In this document: in pieces, positions 7,625-16,150 of the stretch
Position numbering within the stretch: the first letter of the stretch is position 1
How the letters are laid out: every line of letters starts with the position of its first letter
Assembly (NCBI GenBank): GCA_964645585.1
Contig: CAZYAN010000060.1
Location: forward strand, 1-22,086
DNA: 22,086 nt
Source of the DNA: DATGSL01 sp964645585
Lineage (GTDB): Bacteria > Verrucomicrobiota > Verrucomicrobiia > Opitutales > T3Sed10-336
Direction of reading: 5' to 3'
The notes under the pieces: model-generated
Database searches by the model: none
Seen by the model: only the letters and a program-made list of their open reading frames with translations
What the model was told of the DNA's origin: nothing
Position numbers and translations under genes: made by a program

Positions 7625-9166
7625 TCACCGTCGAACCCAGGTGTAAGTTTTCAAGTCGAACGAGAATGCCTTTTTGGGAGAAACCGGTTCGGCGTTATGT
7701 GCGGGAAGCCACCGAACGTGCCCCCGAATCGTGTCAGCATATTGCGGATCACCGGCCAGGTTCGTCCATTCATTGGGGTCGTTCCGGTGATCATACAGTT
7801 CCTCTCCGCCATCGGCATAGCGAATGTATCGCCAATGTTCGCTGCGAACCGCATGATTGCCGAACAAATGAGTGGTCAGGGCCGATCGTTCCCAATTGGC
7901 CGCGGGATCGCGCAGCAACGGAACGAGGCTCACGCCATCCAGTCCGTCAGGTTTCGGCAGCCCGCACAGTTCAAGCAGCGTCGGGTAAATATCGACAAGG
8001 TTAACGGGGCGGCTGCAGCGTGTTCCAGCCAATGTGACTTCCGGTGCGACGATGATAAACGGCACCCGGGTTGCCCTTTCCCATAAAGTTGTCTTATGCC
8101 AGGTACCCTTCTCTCCAAGATGATAACCATGGTCCGACCAGAAAACGATAATGGTGTTTTTCCCGTAAGGGCTCGCATCCAGAGCATCGAGGATACGCCC
8201 AACCAATGAATCAGCATAGGAAATAGAAGCAAGATAAGCCCGGACCGCTTCCGTCCATTTATTATGCTCCACAAGCAAGTCAAAATCTTTGCTGAGGCGC
8301 TTTGCCATGTCTTTCCCGGTCGCGGGAACGTCATTCAGGTCATTTTCTTTAACCAAAGGCAGGCGGATGTCGTTTCGATCGTACAGATTAAAATACTGTT
8401 CCGGTATATACCATGGGAGGTGGGGGCGGTAGATTCCTGAGGCGAGAAAAAAGGGCTCCCTTTGCTCCTGGCCGAGGAATTCGACCGCCCATCTTGCCAT
8501 TTGGCCATCACCAACTTCCAAATCTGATTTCTCGATCGGTCCCCAGTCGAACTCTAAAGGATTCTGAGGAGGGCGCTTTCCCAGCTTAACATTCTCGATA
8601 TTATTTAATGGAAACCTTGCTGGCCACCGCGGCCGGCCACGGGCATCGGTTGGGGATTCAGAATCGAACGGATTGAAGCCTTCAAACACCAGATCAAAAT
8701 ATGTATCCCATTGGTCAGGCGGATTGAACCCGGGCATGTGATGAAATACCTTCCCTCCGCCCGCAGCATAATAACCGCTGCTTCTGAACTGTTCGGGCAG
8801 ACTGACAGCCTGCGGCAGGTTGGGGCGCCACCAGTGTTGATTCGTATAAACTCCTGTTGTTGATGGACGCATGCCTGTCAGGATAGCCGTACGGGAAGCA
8901 TTGCAAACAGGTGCGTCCGCATGAGCATTCGTAAATAACAGTCCTCGTTCCGCCAGGCGATCGATATTCGGTGTATGTATCTCCCCAGGGTATCCGCCGA
9001 GGCACCGGACCCAGTCGTTCATATCGTCTACGGATATAAAGAGGACATTGGGACGATTCGAGGAAGCCGCCGCGGCTTCGTAATCGACGGCTGCCAAAGC
9101 GAACAGAATCAAGCAAGAACCGAGAATTGTCCGCCTAAGGAAAGGAACATGTGGTAAAGAGATCAT
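7625..9166 (-). CDS. Secreted S1-family sulfatase, iduronate-2-sulfatase-like
   Basis: Formylglycine-dependent sulfatase of 513 residues with an N-terminal signal peptide (about 1-34). The alkaline-phosphatase-like fold is shown by metal-ligand D47/D48 in FISVDDMNDW, the active-site signature CNASR at 88-92 followed by LTGMRPSTTGVY, and D345-H346 in SDHGYHLGEKG. C88 (TGC at 8903-8905) should be oxidised to formylglycine; A90 replaces the usual proline. The pattern of the signature and the SDHGYHLGEKGTWHK block are closest to the iduronate-2-sulfatase-like subgroup. The true substrate cannot be read from sequence and may be a sulfated polysaccharide. No maturase gene is in the window. Last gene of the exported cluster, 33 bases after the metallophosphoesterase. 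ATG start preceded by AGAGGGA, a moderate ribosome site. Confidence 0.93.
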   Translation of the reverse strand: MISLPHVPFLRRTILGSCLILFALAAVDYEAAAASSNRPNVLFISVDDMNDWVRCLGGYPGEIHTPNIDRLAERGLLFTNAHADAPVCNASRTAILTGMRPSTTGVYTNQHWWRPNLPQAVSLPEQFRSSGYYAAGGGKVFHHMPGFNPPDQWDTYFDLVFEGFNPFDSESPTDARGRPRWPARFPLNNIENVKLGKRPPQNPLEFDWGPIEKSDLEVGDGQMARWAVEFLGQEQREPFFLASGIYRPHLPWYIPEQYFNLYDRNDIRLPLVKENDLNDVPATGKDMAKRLSKDFDLLVEHNKWTEAVRAYLASISYADSLVGRILDALDASPYGKNTIIVFWSDHGYHLGEKGTWHKTTLWERATRVPFIIVAPEVTLAGTRCSRPVNLVDIYPTLLELCGLPKPDGLDGVSLVPLLRDPAANWERSALTTHLFGNHAVRSEHWRYIRYADGGEELYDHRNDPNEWTNLAGDPQYADTIRGHVRWLPAHNAEPVSPKKAFSFDLKTYTWVRR

Positions 9167-9199
9167 GGTTCCCTCTCGCCGGGTTTCACGATTCGTCGA

Positions 9200-10141
9200 T
9201 TAGGTTCCCAATAAATTATAGTTCCAGACAATGTCCGCCTTGGGATCATAAAGGTAAGTAGATACCGTATTGTCGCTGAAGACCTCGATCACTCGATATC
9301 CAAGAAACGGGGCGCCCCAAGATGAAAAATGACCGGTAAAGAACGTATTTAATGTCACTCCCGCTTTTACTCCCGGAATTAAGACCTGGCCGATCAGCCG
9401 GTGACTGTGGGAGTAGGTGATCATTTTCAGATTCTTGCAACTTGCCATGACTTCCGTGGCTTCTGGACAGTCGATGGTATGGCCGTGCTGAAAAATGTGG
9501 CAGAAAAGGAAGATCCCCTCTTTCGCGTTGAACTTTCGGAATTCGCGAGCGAGCCATTTGTGGTCGAGGCATTCGTAACTGCCTGATTCGGCGGCGCTGT
9601 TTGCAAGCACGATCGCGTAGTTGCCGAGATCAACGCTGTGATTGCGTCCGTATCCCCAAACTCGTTTCCAGTTTTTCTCGCTCGAGTGGTCGTGATTTCC
9701 ATGGACGACAAGGTAATCGGCCTTGAGACCGGTATAATATTCTTTCACAACATCCAGGTCTTTGGCGCGATTTGTGACTAAATCTCCATTGAGAACAATC
9801 AGGTCCAGTCCTTTATCCGACGCCTTCTCCTTGTTTAGCCAATCGAGCAGCATTTTATGCCGCTCTTTATAATGAATGTTGTTTGCCCACCGGCCGAGAC
9901 GCGGATGCGATGTGGTGATGTGATCGTCTCCCCAATGCGGATCTCCGACGGCGATGATTCGGTGGAGAATTTCCTTGCTTTCGCGTATTCGTCCCAAAGA
10001 TTCATTCGGTCGCGTGCGCGAAGGTGGTTGTCTTTGGGCCGAGAGCTCCTGATATCCCACGGAAGTTGCTAATGCACCCAGAGCGCAGGCTGCGCCTTGT
10101 TTCAGGAATTTTCGCCGATTGAACCGCGTTGAGATTTTCAT
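9200..10141 (-). CDS. Tat-exported calcineurin-like metallophosphoesterase
   Basis: A 313-residue phosphoesterase with a twin-arginine signal NRRKFLKQGA (8-17) followed by a short hydrophobic stretch, so it is probably exported folded, with metals loaded. The metallophosphoesterase motifs run in order: GDPHWGD (D67, H69), LNGDLV (D120), VHGNHDH (N149, H150, D151), FCHIFQHG (H215) and YSHSHR (H245, H247). The last motif has SHSH where GHxH is usual. The fold is certain; the substrate (phosphomonoester, phosphodiester or nucleotide) is not. It starts seven bases after the stop of the GlpQ-like diesterase, so the two could act in sequence: diester cleavage, then phosphate removal or cleavage of a second bond. 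That sequence is inference. Confidence 0.88.
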   Translation of the reverse strand: MKISTRFNRRKFLKQGAACALGALATSVGYQELSAQRQPPSRTRPNESLGRIRESKEILHRIIAVGDPHWGDDHITTSHPRLGRWANNIHYKERHKMLLDWLNKEKASDKGLDLIVLNGDLVTNRAKDLDVVKEYYTGLKADYLVVHGNHDHSSEKNWKRVWGYGRNHSVDLGNYAIVLANSAAESGSYECLDHKWLAREFRKFNAKEGIFLFCHIFQHGHTIDCPEATEVMASCKNLKMITYSHSHRLIGQVLIPGVKAGVTLNTFFTGHFSSWGAPFLGYRVIEVFSDNTVSTYLYDPKADIVWNYNLLGT

Positions 10142-10148
10142 GATGAGA

Positions 10149-11246
10149 TCATGGAGTTTCTGTTGGGTTTCCGCTCCTTTGTGCGGCGAGAAATCGAACT
10201 GCTATTCCAGGATAATCTGTGAAGAATCCGTCGACTCCGGCCTGAGTTACTATTTTTTCTAACAGTTCTTCGACGGTGGCAGCGAATTCAGGAAGCTGGT
10301 CAGCACGTATCGTGTAGGGGTGGACATGCAGCCCGTATCGATGCGCTTCGCGAACCAGGAAATTGTCGTCAATAAGGGTGCCATCCGCGTGAAAAAGTCG
10401 GGTAATCGGCGGACCGATTCCATCTGCATATTTAGCAATTTCGCGCAAACCTGCACTTGTGACCATTGCGTCATCCTTCTGACTTCCTCGGATCAACTGG
10501 ATGAGTCGAAGTTCGGTTTTCAGGGCACGGAGCCGATGGAGGCTCGCGGTGTCGAAGACTTGAATAATGGCTTTATGTTCTTTTTTGTAATAGCCGAATT
10601 GCCGGAGTTCCTTCAAGAGAAGTTCTTCAACCAAATACCCTTGGGCATGATGCCAGTCAGCATTTTTCAGTTCCGGATAGATGCCGACCTCCCTGCCCGT
10701 CACCTGGTTAAGGCCCTGCACGAGTTCGACAATCTCCGCGAGGGTGGCAATCTGAAAGTGGAGAAATTTATGACGGTTCGGCCACCGGTTGGGAAAAACG
10801 GGTTCACCCGTGTTTCGCTGAACCCGTTCATAAACACGCAACCGCTTAATCTCGGATAGTGTGAAGTCGATCGGGTAGTATCGTCCATCCTCCCGGGCTC
10901 GGCCGGGGAACTGCTTCGCGACGTCGGTATTCGACTCAAGCGTGCGATCGTGTAAGGCGATAAAGACGCCGTCTTTTGTTAACGTTACATCGGGTTCTAT
11001 ATAGTCGGCTCCGGACGCGTAAGCGTATGTGTACGCTTCGATCGTGTGCTCGGGCAAGGTCCCGCTAGCGCCGCGATGGGCAATCACGATCGGAGCAGGC
11101 GAATCGCCAACGACACCGTGGGTGCTGGTTGGAAATGCGATCAGCAGCGGCACAAGTATGGCCGCCGCTGAAGCGATCCGGGCAAGTGGCTGGAATCGCT
11201 TTCCGCGTTTTCCAAATGAACCCGGCAGCGTTTCCTCCCGTTCCAT
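10149..11246 (-). CDS. Exported GlpQ-type glycerophosphodiester phosphodiesterase
   Basis: A 365-residue phosphodiesterase that resembles periplasmic GlpQ along most of its length. Shared blocks include IAHRGASGTLPEHT, YIEPDVTLTKDG, LHDRTLESNTDVA, GRYYPIDFTLSEIK, GIYPELK, YADGIGP, HPYTIRADQLPE and GVDGFFTDYP. Expected active-site and metal residues are H57, E66, E84, D86, H99 and E192. The N-terminus has a basic stretch and a hydrophobic segment (about 21-40), consistent with a signal peptide or anchor. GlpQ enzymes hydrolyse deacylated phospholipids such as glycerophosphocholine to glycerol-3-phosphate plus alcohol; some relatives cut glycerophosphate polymers. ATG at 11246 is chosen; a TTG at 11273, three bases from the LamG gene stop, is the alternative and would add nine residues. 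No glpT-like transporter is beside it. Confidence 0.93.
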   Translation of the reverse strand: MEREETLPGSFGKRGKRFQPLARIASAAAILVPLLIAFPTSTHGVVGDSPAPIVIAHRGASGTLPEHTIEAYTYAYASGADYIEPDVTLTKDGVFIALHDRTLESNTDVAKQFPGRAREDGRYYPIDFTLSEIKRLRVYERVQRNTGEPVFPNRWPNRHKFLHFQIATLAEIVELVQGLNQVTGREVGIYPELKNADWHHAQGYLVEELLLKELRQFGYYKKEHKAIIQVFDTASLHRLRALKTELRLIQLIRGSQKDDAMVTSAGLREIAKYADGIGPPITRLFHADGTLIDDNFLVREAHRYGLHVHPYTIRADQLPEFAATVEELLEKIVTQAGVDGFFTDYPGIAVRFLAAQRSGNPTETP

Positions 11247-11275
11247 CACGTCAAGCGGCAGAAGCGGGTCCAAAG

Positions 11276-14089
11276 CTACTCTTGCAAGACAAGCGACAGT
11301 CGGAGGAAAATCCTCTGCAGCGCGCCGACAGGATGCGCCGTTCGAACTCGAAGAAGCTCGGGAGTATCTTCCAGAATGACGACGTCTTCCATACTCCAGT
11401 TGATCAGATCGTAACTCGTTTCCGCAAACAAGGTGACATCCGAGACATCGGAGTTCTTGTTCACGCTCAACGTCAAGTACTCGTCGCTGTCAATGGTTTC
11501 AATAAGGGCTGCTGGCAGCGAGGCGGTGCTGAGGGGAATTCGAGGGTCACCAAAACCGAGAGCGTATTTAATAAGATTAGACACACCGTCACCGGCTGGC
11601 TGACTGTCAGGCGCGGCGGCGGGGCCCAGGAGCCCGAAGCTGGCGACCCAGGCAGCGAAGCCTTCGAGGGGTTCGCCCTGCATATATCTTTCATACAAAT
11701 ATTGCTCAACTGATGCCAGCTCTGTATCATCAAGTTCCCGGTTGTAAACAACAGCCGCGGCAATATCGCCATTGAAAAAAAGATTGAGCGCTGGTGTTCC
11801 CACGCTTGAACCGGCACCGAGTCGTGTCCAGATGTGTCCGCTCGGTTCGGCGTCGGCACCGCTTGCCGAGGCGGTAAAGCGCTGGTTTGATTCCGTTCGA
11901 ACCACAGCGAGCGAGTCGCCGTTTTCGCTCCATCGATTCACTCCAAGGTAGTATCTTGTGTTGTCGTCTATCGTTCCATCTTCAGTCGAGAAAGTCACAG
12001 CCCCTCTGGTGGCGGTTCGATTCTGGATTCGCAGGGCGGTTCCTGGCGCCCACATGCTGTGTTCGACGTAGTTCGGCAGATCTTCCGGGTCCGGGCTGAT
12101 GTCCGCATAGGCGAAATCGATGACCCGTCCGGTTCCGAAGACATTTGGGCGGAAGACGGTGAGGGTGGTTTTAGCACGGCCGTCGAACGCGGCAGGATTG
12201 GACTCTGTCTGCAGGTATTGACCACCTTCGAAGCGGACGATATTGCGGCCGGTCGGGGAGGCGCCGGGAATGAGTTTGGGAGAGTACCCTAAGCCAGTGA
12301 CAATCGTTTTAGCGTCATTTCCGTTTCCGGAGAGGTCGATCATATTCAAGACGCGGTCGCCGTCACGTTCGATGTTTGCGGCGTTCAGGTGCAGGACGAG
12401 TCCTTCGGTCACAGGAGGATTGTTGTCGACCGGATTGATTGTATCCGGCGAAAGATATACTTGGTGGAGATATTGTTCGACCGAATTGATCTCGGTTGAA
12501 TCGAGGCCCCGGTTGTAGACCAGGACCGCGGCGAGTTCACCTTGGATAAAGGTTTCGGGCGTGCCGTTTGTGTTGTTGGAAACGACCCCGATGCGCGTCC
12601 AGATATGCCCTTCGTTGCTTGGGATCAGATTCTCATCCATACCGGTCAGCACTTGAGAGAATCGCTGGTTGGATTCGTTGACGACGGCACCGACGACATC
12701 ACCGTTTTCAAACAGCGTATGGGAAGTGATGAAGTAGTTTCCGGAGCTTAAGCTCCCTGGCCGGACATTATCGATCTTCGCGGCACCGCCGGCGTCTCGG
12801 GTTGAGAACCGGAGTGCGGGCCCGCTTGCGTCTTCAACCGCCCACATCCCATGCGCCTGGTAGCGTGGTCCGACGTTGCCCAGGCTTGTGAACGCGAAGT
12901 CGATGATCCGGTCTGTTCCGTATGTATGCGGGCGGTAGACCGCGATGGCTGTCAAACCGGGACCATCAAAGTCATCCGGATTTGAAGCGATTTCGCTGAA
13001 ACTTCCGAGTCCGTCAAAATTTACGGCCGGCAGTCCGGACGGGGTGGCGGACTCGACCACGCGCGGTTCGCTCGGCGGCGGGCGGACTTTGGCCTCCGCG
13101 TGATTCCCATGTCCGGAGAGGTCGGTCATCTGCTGCACGCGGTCATTGTTGGTGACAATATTGGCCGCGTTGAGGTGGAGAATCAGGCCATCGGTTACAG
13201 GCGGCGCGTCATCGACGGGATTCACCGTTTCAGAATTGAGATAGACGGAGTGCAGGTAGTTCTCGATGCTCTCGATTTCAGGCGTCGACAGCGCTCGGTC
13301 GTACACGAGAACCGCAGCGACTTTTCCTTGGAAGAACTGACCGGGAATATCTTTGGTCGTGACCTCAGATCCACCTCCAATGCGGGTCCAGATGTGTCCC
13401 TGCGGGATCGCGTCTGCTCCTGTCTGTCCATCGTAATCGAGTTCACCGGCCTCGTTGATGACGGAAAGGATCAGGTCCCCGTTGTCGTACAGGATGGTCG
13501 AACCAATATAGTAATTGCCGACGGTCACGGTTCCCTCTCCAGTCTCGCCGTTTCCAGCCCCGCCTCCGGTCTGGTTGCGCGCGACTACCCGCAGCACCCC
13601 GCCTGCCCGGTTGTCCGCGAAAATGGAATGGGTGACGTACCGGGGCACCGAGGTGCCCCCAAGGTCTTCATAAGCGTACTCGATCATGCGCCCTAATCCG
13701 AGCGCGTCCGGGCTGAATACCGTGATTGTCGTTCTGCCCGTGCCGTCAAAATCCGCGGGGTTTGACGGAACCTCTAAATATCCGCCGCGTCCATCGAATA
13801 CGATGGCGTCAAGGCCCGACGGAGTCGATGCGGCAAGCACCTTCGGTTCGGTCGGGGGGCCGCCGAGATCGATTAACAGATTGCCGTCACCATCTCCTTC
13901 ATAAAAATCATTTCCATTGCCGGAACGGTCAATCATTCGAAATACCTGCTGGTCATTGGTAACAACCTGTTCACCATCCACATACAAGCTGAGACCATCG
14001 GTGACCGGGAATCCCTCAGGGAGCTGGGCTGAAAGCGTTGAGACGAGCAACGAAGGGACCAGGGAAAGCAAATAGATGCAGGTTCTCAT
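11276..14089 (-). CDS. Large exported protein with three LamG-like repeats
   Basis: A 937-residue exported protein with signal peptide 1-21. It has three homologous repeats of about 250 residues, at roughly 28-285, 297-547 and 559-803. Each starts PVT(D/E)GL and contains DLSGNGND-type, SNPxDFDG, GxGRxIDFAY, GHIWTRxG and AAVLVYNRxL..E blocks. This is the pattern of concanavalin-like LamG_3 (laminin G) domains, common in carbohydrate-binding secreted proteins of this bacterial group. NPVDxxPPVT linkers join the repeats. The C-terminal part (about 807-937) has an aspartate-rich loop DSQPAGDGVSNLIKYALG, resembling the calcium-binding loops often found near the end of verrucomicrobial surface proteins, followed by a beta-rich tail. 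No catalytic motif is recognised; glycan binding or surface attachment is the likely role. It heads the tight run with the diesterase, phosphoesterase and sulfatase. Confidence 0.85.
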   Translation of the reverse strand: MRTCIYLLSLVPSLLVSTLSAQLPEGFPVTDGLSLYVDGEQVVTNDQQVFRMIDRSGNGNDFYEGDGDGNLLIDLGGPPTEPKVLAASTPSGLDAIVFDGRGGYLEVPSNPADFDGTGRTTITVFSPDALGLGRMIEYAYEDLGGTSVPRYVTHSIFADNRAGGVLRVVARNQTGGGAGNGETGEGTVTVGNYYIGSTILYDNGDLILSVINEAGELDYDGQTGADAIPQGHIWTRIGGGSEVTTKDIPGQFFQGKVAAVLVYDRALSTPEIESIENYLHSVYLNSETVNPVDDAPPVTDGLILHLNAANIVTNNDRVQQMTDLSGHGNHAEAKVRPPPSEPRVVESATPSGLPAVNFDGLGSFSEIASNPDDFDGPGLTAIAVYRPHTYGTDRIIDFAFTSLGNVGPRYQAHGMWAVEDASGPALRFSTRDAGGAAKIDNVRPGSLSSGNYFITSHTLFENGDVVGAVVNESNQRFSQVLTGMDENLIPSNEGHIWTRIGVVSNNTNGTPETFIQGELAAVLVYNRGLDSTEINSVEQYLHQVYLSPDTINPVDNNPPVTEGLVLHLNAANIERDGDRVLNMIDLSGNGNDAKTIVTGLGYSPKLIPGASPTGRNIVRFEGGQYLQTESNPAAFDGRAKTTLTVFRPNVFGTGRVIDFAYADISPDPEDLPNYVEHSMWAPGTALRIQNRTATRGAVTFSTEDGTIDDNTRYYLGVNRWSENGDSLAVVRTESNQRFTASASGADAEPSGHIWTRLGAGSSVGTPALNLFFNGDIAAAVVYNRELDDTELASVEQYLYERYMQGEPLEGFAAWVASFGLLGPAAAPDSQPAGDGVSNLIKYALGFGDPRIPLSTASLPAALIETIDSDEYLTLSVNKNSDVSDVTLFAETSYDLINWSMEDVVILEDTPELLRVRTAHPVGALQRIFLRLSLVLQE

Positions 14090-14299
14090 GGGAGGATGGG
14101 AAGTATGCGAGTTTAGGTTGATGAGAAGGAGCTGGATTGAACGAGCAAACGGTCCAAAAGGAAACGGCTTTGGCGCATGGAGTCCCGTTCGTTAGCTACT
14201 CTTTTGGTTTTGATCCGCATTTCCAATCGAAACATCTTGGTTCTTTCGCAGGACCAAATTTTTCTCTTCTACAATAGTCGGGAGTATATTCCCAATATC

Positions 14300-14316
14300 C
14301 AGCTTCCGTGAAGCTG
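14300..14316. other. Perfect 7-bp hairpin between the prepilin-like and LamG genes
   Basis: CAGCTTC and GAAGCTG are separated by three bases, about 17 bases after the stop of the prepilin-like gene. No run of T follows on the minus strand, so it is not a standard intrinsic terminator. It may stabilise an mRNA end or mark a processing site. A near-palindrome, GGGAGTATATTCCC, follows at 14280-14293. No convincing -35/-10 pair was found in the rest of this 243-base gap. Confidence 0.35.
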
Positions 14317-14332
14317 TACGAACTTTATGACC

Positions 14333-15061
14333 TCATCGGGTCGGTCTATCCGCTGGAGGCTCCCGATAGAAAGAATAGTCCTTGGTGTGACGCTCTCCGG
14401 CTTCGACGTCATGGGCTGCCACATGGCCATCGGCGAACAAGAGATTGAAACGCGGACCATCCCAATGCCAGCGGGCATTCCTGTCGCTGCCAAACACTCG
14501 CACCAGCGCCGGGTCTTCCGCAAACATGACGAAGCGCGTTGGATCCAGGATCTCGGAATATCGAACGGGCTGATTGTTTCCATCAACGAGGCCGATATTC
14601 CAATGATTCACATTCAGCGAACTGCCAAAGGCGTCGTACGCGCTGGCGACACTTTGATAGCTGCCTCCCACGGTAATCTCACTTCCCTTATCCGCGGGAC
14701 ACTGAGCGACTTCAACAGGGTCATCTTTGGCGGTGACGCCGAGATACTCGTTTAACGGTCGCTGGTCCGCGGGCATCGTGCGCGTGGTTCCCGCTTTTCC
14801 CAGCGCGTGAAATCGGCTTCCCCCGACCTTAGGGAAAAAGCGGTCTTCGTGATCGTTCAAATAAAGGAAGGTCGCACCGCCGATCTGACGTAAATTCGAT
14901 GCACATTTAGCCGCTTGGGCCGCACTTCTCACTTTACCGACGACGGGAATCAGAATCGCCGCCAAGATTCCGATAATCGCGATAACCGTGAGAAGTTCAA
15001 TAAGCGTAAAGGCGCGATTTTCGACCGGAATGCGCCGAATGGATTTGTATGGGATAAGCAT
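14333..15061 (-). CDS. Prepilin-like (type II pseudopilin) protein with DGH C-terminal motif
   Basis: A 242-residue protein with a type IV prepilin/pseudopilin leader: a short basic N-terminus, then RAFTLIELLTVIAIIGILAA, with the predicted cut between A17 and F18 and the conserved Glu at +5 (E22). The hydrophobic helix runs to about residue 40, followed by the KCASNLRQIG segment usual in this group. The C-terminus has HWDGPRFNLLFADGHV (199-214), a form of the H-X9-DG element known from planctomycete and verrucomicrobial prepilin-like proteins, here with eleven residues between His and Asp. Alanine rather than glycine precedes the cleavage site. Such proteins occur as many paralogues, often next to secreted polysaccharide-degrading genes; their function is unknown. 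ATG start without a clear ribosome site. Confidence 0.88.
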   Translation of the reverse strand: MLIPYKSIRRIPVENRAFTLIELLTVIAIIGILAAILIPVVGKVRSAAQAAKCASNLRQIGGATFLYLNDHEDRFFPKVGGSRFHALGKAGTTRTMPADQRPLNEYLGVTAKDDPVEVAQCPADKGSEITVGGSYQSVASAYDAFGSSLNVNHWNIGLVDGNNQPVRYSEILDPTRFVMFAEDPALVRVFGSDRNARWHWDGPRFNLLFADGHVAAHDVEAGERHTKDYSFYREPPADRPTR

Positions 15062-15140
15062 GGTGATATTCGGGTTGGTGTTCAGTCATTATTGAATAGC
15101 AGGTTTCCATTCGGGCTTCTGATCAACAGCGCTTCCTGAC

Positions 15141-16118
15141 TTACGAGCGCGCGTTCATGGATACCCGTGCTCCCGCGCGGGCGCCGGAGTCGCTTGCCTT
15201 GACGGTTTCAGGTGCTTCAGACAGGAGGTCTCCGGCGATTGCCGCGGCCTCTTTCCGGAGTACTTGCAGCGCTTCGGCTGTTAATGGTGAGACAGGTGGC
15301 CGCATCGGGCCGAGTTCTAAACCAGCCCTCCATTCGGTCAGTGCCCGAATGGCAGGCAGGCCGCGCGCATTTGCTTTTATACAGGCCGCGACAATCTCCA
15401 TCGAGCGGGTTTGAAACGATCGTGCTTCAGCGATATTTTCAGCGCCGCTCTCTAAAATTTTTTGATGCAGGGGAGCGGCAAAATTGTACGTGCTCCCGAT
15501 TGCGGCCTTTCCTCCGAGTGCCACCCCGCAAAGCAGAATTTCGTCGCGGCCGAAAACCATATCGTACTTGCCATCAGCGTGAGCGATGCACAGGCCGAAG
15601 TCCATGAGGTCTTCATGGGTAAACTTAATGCCAGCCAATGTTGGAATCTTCTCGCCGGCTTCACGGAGGTACTCGATCATCCGGAAACAAGCGCCTGTCA
15701 TAGACGGCATGTGGTAATAGTAAAAGGGAAGTTCTGGCGCGGTAGCCGCGATTCTGGCGGAGAAGTCGATGAGCTCCTCCAGCGACGGCTTGAAAAAGCT
15801 AGGCGCCATCGCCGAAATGGCCCACGCGCCGTTCTCTTGCGCCTGTCGAGCCATTTCACGACAGTCGGGCAGGGCGTTTCCGCCGACATGCACGATAACC
15901 TTGAGATCCGGTGGAGCAGCGTCCAGCCAAGCTTGGGCGTGTTCGATCCGTTCGTTGACGGAGAGCGACTGGCTTTCCCCGGTCGTGCCATTGACAAACA
16001 CCCCGGCGACTCCGTTCGCTTTCAAGTACTTCGCATAAGCCGGCACCACATCCAAAGCAATCTTCCCGTTCCGAAACGGCGTGAAGGCGGCCGCGATCAA
16101 TCCTTTTAGCTTGGTCAT
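15141..16118 (-). CDS. nanA: N-acetylneuraminate lyase (NanA/NPL type)
   Basis: A 325-residue class I aldolase of the DHDPS/NAL family, predicted to split N-acetylneuraminate into pyruvate and N-acetylmannosamine in the cytoplasm. The signatures are GTTGES at 44-49, catalytic Y135 in YYYHMPSMTG, Schiff-base K165 in GIKFTHEDLMDFG, GRDE at 190-193 and GSTYN at 208-212. The GTTGES, KFTHEDLMDFG and GSTYN segments look more like the animal NPL/Bacteroides type than like E. coli NanA (GSTGEA, IKQTSGD). The C-terminus is extended by about 20 low-complexity residues. ATG at 16118 is preferred over TTG at 16124, two codons upstream; neither has a strong ribosome site. Position downstream of the sialidase and symporter supports the sialic-acid role over dihydrodipicolinate synthesis. 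Confidence 0.9.
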   Translation of the reverse strand: MTKLKGLIAAAFTPFRNGKIALDVVPAYAKYLKANGVAGVFVNGTTGESQSLSVNERIEHAQAWLDAAPPDLKVIVHVGGNALPDCREMARQAQENGAWAISAMAPSFFKPSLEELIDFSARIAATAPELPFYYYHMPSMTGACFRMIEYLREAGEKIPTLAGIKFTHEDLMDFGLCIAHADGKYDMVFGRDEILLCGVALGGKAAIGSTYNFAAPLHQKILESGAENIAEARSFQTRSMEIVAACIKANARGLPAIRALTEWRAGLELGPMRPPVSPLTAEALQVLRKEAAAIAGDLLSEAPETVKASDSGARAGARVSMNARS

Positions 16119-16150
16119 TTTCAAATCTATCCGTAACTTTCCGGGTTTCG

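Noticed and set aside
13100..13696. 198-residue open frame on the plus strand
   Set aside because: Antisense to the first and second LamG repeats; no independent support.
15462..16109. 215-residue open frame on the plus strand
   Set aside because: Antisense to nanA, whose motifs are intact; no domain seen.
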